From Mycoplana azooxidifex (GTDB taxonomy: Bacteria; Pseudomonadota; Alphaproteobacteria; Rhizobiales; Rhizobiaceae), in NCBI RefSeq assembly GCF_014196765.1, contig NZ_JACIEE010000001.1:558001-622000 (forward strand): a stretch of 64,000 bases of DNA. The letters are read 5' to 3'. Each line of letters opens with the position of its first letter. Within the stretch, counting starts at the first letter, position 1. This document shows positions 60,850 to 64,000 of the stretch, piece by piece. The position numbers and the translations under genes were made by a program. Under the pieces are notes generated by a model, which saw nothing but the letters and a program-made list of their open reading frames with translations, had not been told where the DNA came from and ran no database searches.

Positions 60850-61479
60850 CTACGCGACGATCAGCATCAACCCCGTCCCCACCAGCACCAGCGTCCAGAC
60901 GAGATCGACATTGATCCAGCCGCTGCGCAGGATGCCGAGCCCGATCCATCGGTAGACGGCGAAGGCGGCGAGCGCAGTCGCAGCCAGCATTGCCGCGGTG
61001 TGGACGCCGACGGCAGCGAGCGCCGTGGCCGCCGACCCGCCCGCATCGAGCCCGGCGAGCGGCCCGTTGGTGACGCAGAGCGGAATCAGCGCCGGCAGCA
61101 CCATCAGCCCTGCCCCATGCGCCGTCGCCATCAGGAACGACCAGGCAGCCAGCCCCGCGAGACCGGTCGTCATGCCGACGCGCACGCGGCGCCGGTGCCC
61201 GTAGAAGAAGTGCCCGATTGCCCAGGCGACGAGCACGCAGCCGGTGGCGATCCGCAGCCGGCCCTCGTCGACCGCGAGCCCGGCCGTGACCAGCGCACCG
61301 GCCACCACCGCCACGGAAGCCGCATGGCCGATTGCGATCGCCGGCACGGCCCTTGCGACGGCCGCCCCGCTCTGGCGGTGCACGCCGAGCGCCACGGCAA
61401 ACAGCCAGCCCATCGCCGGATTGAGGCCGTGGAAGGCGCCCAGTCCCGCAAGCATCAGCCATGGCCACAACTCGTTCAT
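60850..61479 (-). CDS. Uncharacterised polytopic membrane protein
   Basis: 209 residues with about six hydrophobic segments. The N-terminus LMLAGLGAFHGLNPAMGWLFAVALGVH places His and Asn-Pro in a membrane segment, followed by AIAIGHAASVAVVAGALV, which recalls the His-containing first helices of nickel/cobalt NicO-RcnA exporters, though overall similarity is not strong. The gene lies 96 nt after the methanethiol oxidase gene in the same direction, so a link to its metal (copper) or product export is possible. Function not known. Confidence 0.7.
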   Translation of the reverse strand: MNELWPWLMLAGLGAFHGLNPAMGWLFAVALGVHRQSGAAVARAVPAIAIGHAASVAVVAGALVTAGLAVDEGRLRIATGCVLVAWAIGHFFYGHRRRVRVGMTTGLAGLAAWSFLMATAHGAGLMVLPALIPLCVTNGPLAGLDAGGSAATALAAVGVHTAAMLAATALAAFAVYRWIGLGILRSGWINVDLVWTLVLVGTGLMLIVA

Positions 61480-61517
61480 GCCCGCCTCGCCCGCTTTCCG
61501 CGCCGTGCCCAGACCAG

Positions 61518-61547
61518 TGAGCCCCGATGAGCCCCGATGAGCCCGGG
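61518..61547. repeat. Short 10-bp tandem repeat between mtoX and the membrane-protein gene
   Basis: TGAGCCCCGA occurs twice and then as TGAGCCCGGG, three head-to-tail units. It sits 38 bp upstream of the membrane-protein start, where unit number could change spacing of the ribosome site or mRNA structure. Confidence 0.8.
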
Positions 61548-61575
61548 ACGAGCGCCTCCGCAGGACAGCCTGCCG

Positions 61576-62970
61576 TCAAGGATAGCAGTAGGAATCCGAC
61601 GAGCAGTCGCCGCCCTGCAGGCGCACCTGGTGCGGCCGGTGCGACTTCGGCCATTCGACGAAGAATTTTTCGTCGAAGGCGATGCCGCCGTCCGGCTTTG
61701 CGTCCAGCTTCACCATCCAGCCGTCGATGCCGTCCGGATAGAACTGCTCGTCGATCGCGCCGTAGAGCGAATTGGTGAAGTAGACGCGCTTGCCGTCGCG
61801 GCTGATCTCCACCATCTGCGGCCCGCCGTTGAGTGCGCCGTTCTTCGCCGCCGGATGGTTTGCCCGCGCGACGATGCCGCCGATGCGCACCTTGCCCGTC
61901 TGTTTCGGCTTGAACGGGTCGGAGACGTCGAACTGCAGCAGGTCGCCAGTGCCCCAGCAGGAGACGTAGAGAAACCGGTCGTCCATGGAGAGGTCGATGT
62001 CGGTGACGAGCGGCGGCACCGCATTGAAGCCTTTCAGCATCGGCGGCAGTTGGTCCGGGTCGGCCGGCTCGGCCGGTATGTCGATCACCTTGGTCACCGC
62101 CCATTTCTCGCCGTCGCGATGCCAGACCCAGATGGCGGACGAAAGATCCTCCAGGCACAGCACCGTATTGACGAAACCATAGGCCTTGGTCGGGTCATGG
62201 GCGGGCCGAAGCTCGAAGACCAACTGGTACTTGTCGCCGAAATCGATCGTCTGCAGGTGCTTGCGCTTGTGCAGGTCCCAGAAATGCAGGCGCCGGCCGT
62301 ATTTCGCCCCCAGCAGGATCTCCGGCATCAGCCCGTTCTCGAAGGTATCGGGCGTACCCCATTCGCTGGTGACCAGCGTATCGTGGCCGAGATGCCACCA
62401 GACGTCATAGGAGAGCTGCTGCGGCCCGCGGTCCATCTCCCACTGGCCGCGCACCTCGAACGTCTCGTGGTCCATCAGGAACACCCCGCCCGGCGCCTTG
62501 CCCTCGGCATTGCCGAGTGCTGCGACATAGATGCCCTCCGGCCCGCAATGGACGGTGTGCGGCCGCGTGTACCCGGCCCGCTCGGCCACCTCGGCGGGCT
62601 CGACGACCTTGCTGATCGTCGGCCGACGCGCGTCCGGCTTCGTGTCGACGATATGGATGCGCGACGATTTCAGCCCCGGCACCACCAGGTAGCGCCGCTC
62701 CGCATGCGGATGCGGTGCGTTCGGGCAGAGGCAGGACGAGCAGGCGTTCCAGCCGAAATGGTGCAGTTCGTCGCCGACGCTCGGCATCGCCAGCGAATGG
62801 ACGATCTGCCCGTAGGAGGGCGATTTCGGATCGACATCGACGACGGCGAGCGTATCCGGCACCGTCCGCGTCGGGTCGAAGGCCGCGACATAGGCGAGCG
62901 TCTCGGGTTCCGCCTTCATCGCCATGCGCGGGGACGGATAGAAGCTTGGATCGGGTTTCCAGTTTGCCAT
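61576..62970 (-). CDS. mtoX: Methanethiol oxidase, selenium-binding protein SBP56 family
   Basis: 464 residues of the SBP56 family; bacterial members oxidise methanethiol to formaldehyde, hydrogen sulfide and hydrogen peroxide with copper. Diagnostic stretches are LHHFGWNACSSCL (the Cys pair of the family, about residue 75), RPHTVHCGPEGIYVAALG, WWHLGHDTLVTSEWGTP, YGRRLHFWDLHKRKHLQTIDFG and PLVTDIDLSMDDRFLYVSCWGTGDLLQFD. Four or more conserved His/Cys should bind metal. No signal peptide is visible although related enzymes are periplasmic. The usual SCO1/MauG neighbours are absent here. Confidence 0.9.
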   Translation of the reverse strand: MANWKPDPSFYPSPRMAMKAEPETLAYVAAFDPTRTVPDTLAVVDVDPKSPSYGQIVHSLAMPSVGDELHHFGWNACSSCLCPNAPHPHAERRYLVVPGLKSSRIHIVDTKPDARRPTISKVVEPAEVAERAGYTRPHTVHCGPEGIYVAALGNAEGKAPGGVFLMDHETFEVRGQWEMDRGPQQLSYDVWWHLGHDTLVTSEWGTPDTFENGLMPEILLGAKYGRRLHFWDLHKRKHLQTIDFGDKYQLVFELRPAHDPTKAYGFVNTVLCLEDLSSAIWVWHRDGEKWAVTKVIDIPAEPADPDQLPPMLKGFNAVPPLVTDIDLSMDDRFLYVSCWGTGDLLQFDVSDPFKPKQTGKVRIGGIVARANHPAAKNGALNGGPQMVEISRDGKRVYFTNSLYGAIDEQFYPDGIDGWMVKLDAKPDGGIAFDEKFFVEWPKSHRPHQVRLQGGDCSSDSYCYP

Positions 62971-63421
62971 GTGAAGTGCTCCTGCGTTGCTGGACGACTT
63001 CAGATGTCTGTGCTTGCGGGCCGGCGTCCGTCTCGTTGCCGGCGAAGGGGCATGGGTCGATCCTGCGACAGGAAAGGCGCGAGGCCTTTCGACGGGCCGG
63101 CCGGGCTGTCCTCCCCTCGGCGCAATTCTGTCAGATATCGCCCCGTCTGTGCAGTCCCATTCTGCCGGCTGCCAGCGCAATCGCATATGGCAAGTCCCCC
63201 TCTGGCCTGCCGGCCATCTCCCCCACAAGGGGGGAGAAGACCTGCCGCACTCGCCTGCCCGAATGGGATTCCGGCGGAGCGACCGGGTTAAGCCCTCCCC
63301 CCTGTGGGGAGGGTGGGGAGGGATACCTATTCATATGCGGTTGCCTTGTGCCGGCGCGGCCTTCCCGAACGCAAGCATTTCCCGGACCGCGACCCAGGGA
63401 GCTTCTGCACCTCTCGCGTCG
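62971..63421. other. Intergenic region upstream of mtoX
   Basis: About 450 bases. The proximal part (62971-63190) must hold the mtoX promoter; no recognisable operator was found. The distal part is the palindromic element at 63195-63322. Open frames here are Arg/Pro-rich shadows with no motif. Confidence 0.5.
63195..63322. repeat. Palindromic mosaic element, right flank of the methanethiol-oxidase module
   Basis: Contains CTGGCCTGCCGGCCATCTCC, CCCCACAAGGGGGGAGAAG and then GGGTTAAGCCCTCCCCCCTG with GTGGGGAGGG. These are the two blocks of the 60677-60806 element in inverted order. Confidence 0.8.
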
Positions 63422-64000
63422 CTATTGCGCCGCCGGCACGACCAGTACGCCGACGGTCGCCTTGCCGTCGGTGAAGTAGCGGTCGCCGCCGCCGTTGCGG
63501 CCGTCCTGCGTCGCGCCGATGCCTTCGATCTCGTAGGTGGACGACAGTTGCCCGGCGGTCTGCAGGTCGCCGATGACGAGATTGCGCTCAGCGTCGACAT
63601 CGGGGCCGATATGGTGGGTGATCTGGCCGGTGTCGTGGCTGATGCCCACGCCGCGGTCGAAGCTGGCGGACCCCAGCCACAACGGCCGGCCGTCATCACC
63701 CGTCTGCTCGGTCTGCCAGAAGCGGACATGGTTGCGCTGGTCGGCGCTGCGCCCCACCGGCTTTTCGAAGGCGAGGTCCTGCTTGCGGTCCTCGAACAGA
63801 AGCGGGCTCACCGGGGCGTCGAGATCCGGCCGGTCGAGCACGACGCTGAGGCCGATATCGACGGAGGAACGCAGCGTGATCTTGTCGGCCGGATCCCAAT
63901 GGGCGGCGGCGAAGGCGCGGATGACCTCCTCCTTGGTACCGACGAGCCCGACATTGATCGGATCGCCCGGAATGTCGTCGTCGGTGACCGTGACCATGCT
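63422..64000 (-). CDS. LssY C-terminal domain protein (partial)
   Basis: At least 192 residues, open to the window edge; the frame continues past the Met at 63997. The visible part matches LssY_C: GDPINVGLVGTKEEVIRAFAAAHWDPADKITLRSSVDIG, then HVRFWQTEQTGDDGRPLWLGSASFDRGVGISHDTGQITHHIGPDVDAERNLVIGDL. This domain occurs alone with a membrane anchor or fused to PAP2 phosphatases; the N-terminal part beyond the window would decide. Role unknown, probably envelope. Confidence 0.8.
   Translation of the reverse strand, partial: SMVTVTDDDIPGDPINVGLVGTKEEVIRAFAAAHWDPADKITLRSSVDIGLSVVLDRPDLDAPVSPLLFEDRKQDLAFEKPVGRSADQRNHVRFWQTEQTGDDGRPLWLGSASFDRGVGISHDTGQITHHIGPDVDAERNLVIGDLQTAGQLSSTYEIEGIGATQDGRNGGGDRYFTDGKATVGVLVVPAAQ

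Overview
The window is a GC-rich, densely packed chromosomal segment of an alphaproteobacterium, almost certainly of the Rhizobiaceae (Hyphomicrobiales). This rests on the genes themselves: an mraZ-rsmH-ftsL-ftsI division cluster next to an RNase P RNA, betaine-lipid genes btaAB behind a Pho box, a type II lumazine synthase (RibH2) behind an FMN riboswitch, a SahR-type regulator in front of metF, a CtrA-like box before an L,D-transpeptidase, a globin-coupled chemoreceptor, and rhizobial-style palindromic intergenic repeats. From memory, the btaAB/metF part resembles the Sinorhizobium meliloti chromosome; I could not check this. No tRNA, insertion sequence, prophage or CRISPR array was seen.

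Layout. 1-3.6 kb: division genes on the minus strand (ftsI cut by the window edge), four MraZ-type boxes, then rnpB. 3.7-20 kb: envelope and housekeeping genes, including three lytic transglycosylases, an amidase/DnaJ-TerB pair, a GH25 lysozyme lipoprotein, a PPi-dependent phosphofructokinase, LysE and EamA exporters, btaAB, an outer-membrane beta-barrel and an unlisted 25-residue membrane microprotein with its own terminator. 20-24.8 kb: sahR-metF, ettA and an RNase T2. 24.9-31.6 kb: a lipase-like hydrolase, a CoA-transferase/TPP-enzyme pair, a repeat-rich gap and two small metabolic genes. 31.9-39 kb: L,D-transpeptidase, a MerR/MFS efflux pair, a soluble haem-globin chemoreceptor and two VirC1-like ParA ATPases without ParB.

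39.4-48.4 kb is the most accessory-looking part. It is a co-directional array of nine genes (N-formylglutamate amidohydrolase-like enzyme, TRAP transporter dctQMP, glutamine-synthetase-like ligase, an XRE-antitoxin/PIN-toxin pair, aldehyde dehydrogenase, iron alcohol dehydrogenase), with a divergent RpiR regulator and two palindromes between them. It reads as import and catabolism of an unidentified organic acid or amine. It is followed by an ABC importer with a Pho box (49.4-53.6 kb), the FMN riboswitch-ribH2 unit, a LuxR regulator divergent from a polyamine-type ABC importer with an SDR dehydrogenase (54.5-60.6 kb), and a methanethiol-oxidase (SBP56) module flanked by inverted copies of one palindromic element. 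The window ends in a partial LssY-C-domain gene.

Most genes are recognisable families. The parts that look least described are the microprotein, the toxin-antitoxin pair inside the catabolic array, the Pho-boxed importer, the structured leaders around pfp and lysE, and the paired ParA ATPases. Family calls come from motifs read by eye, without database searches.
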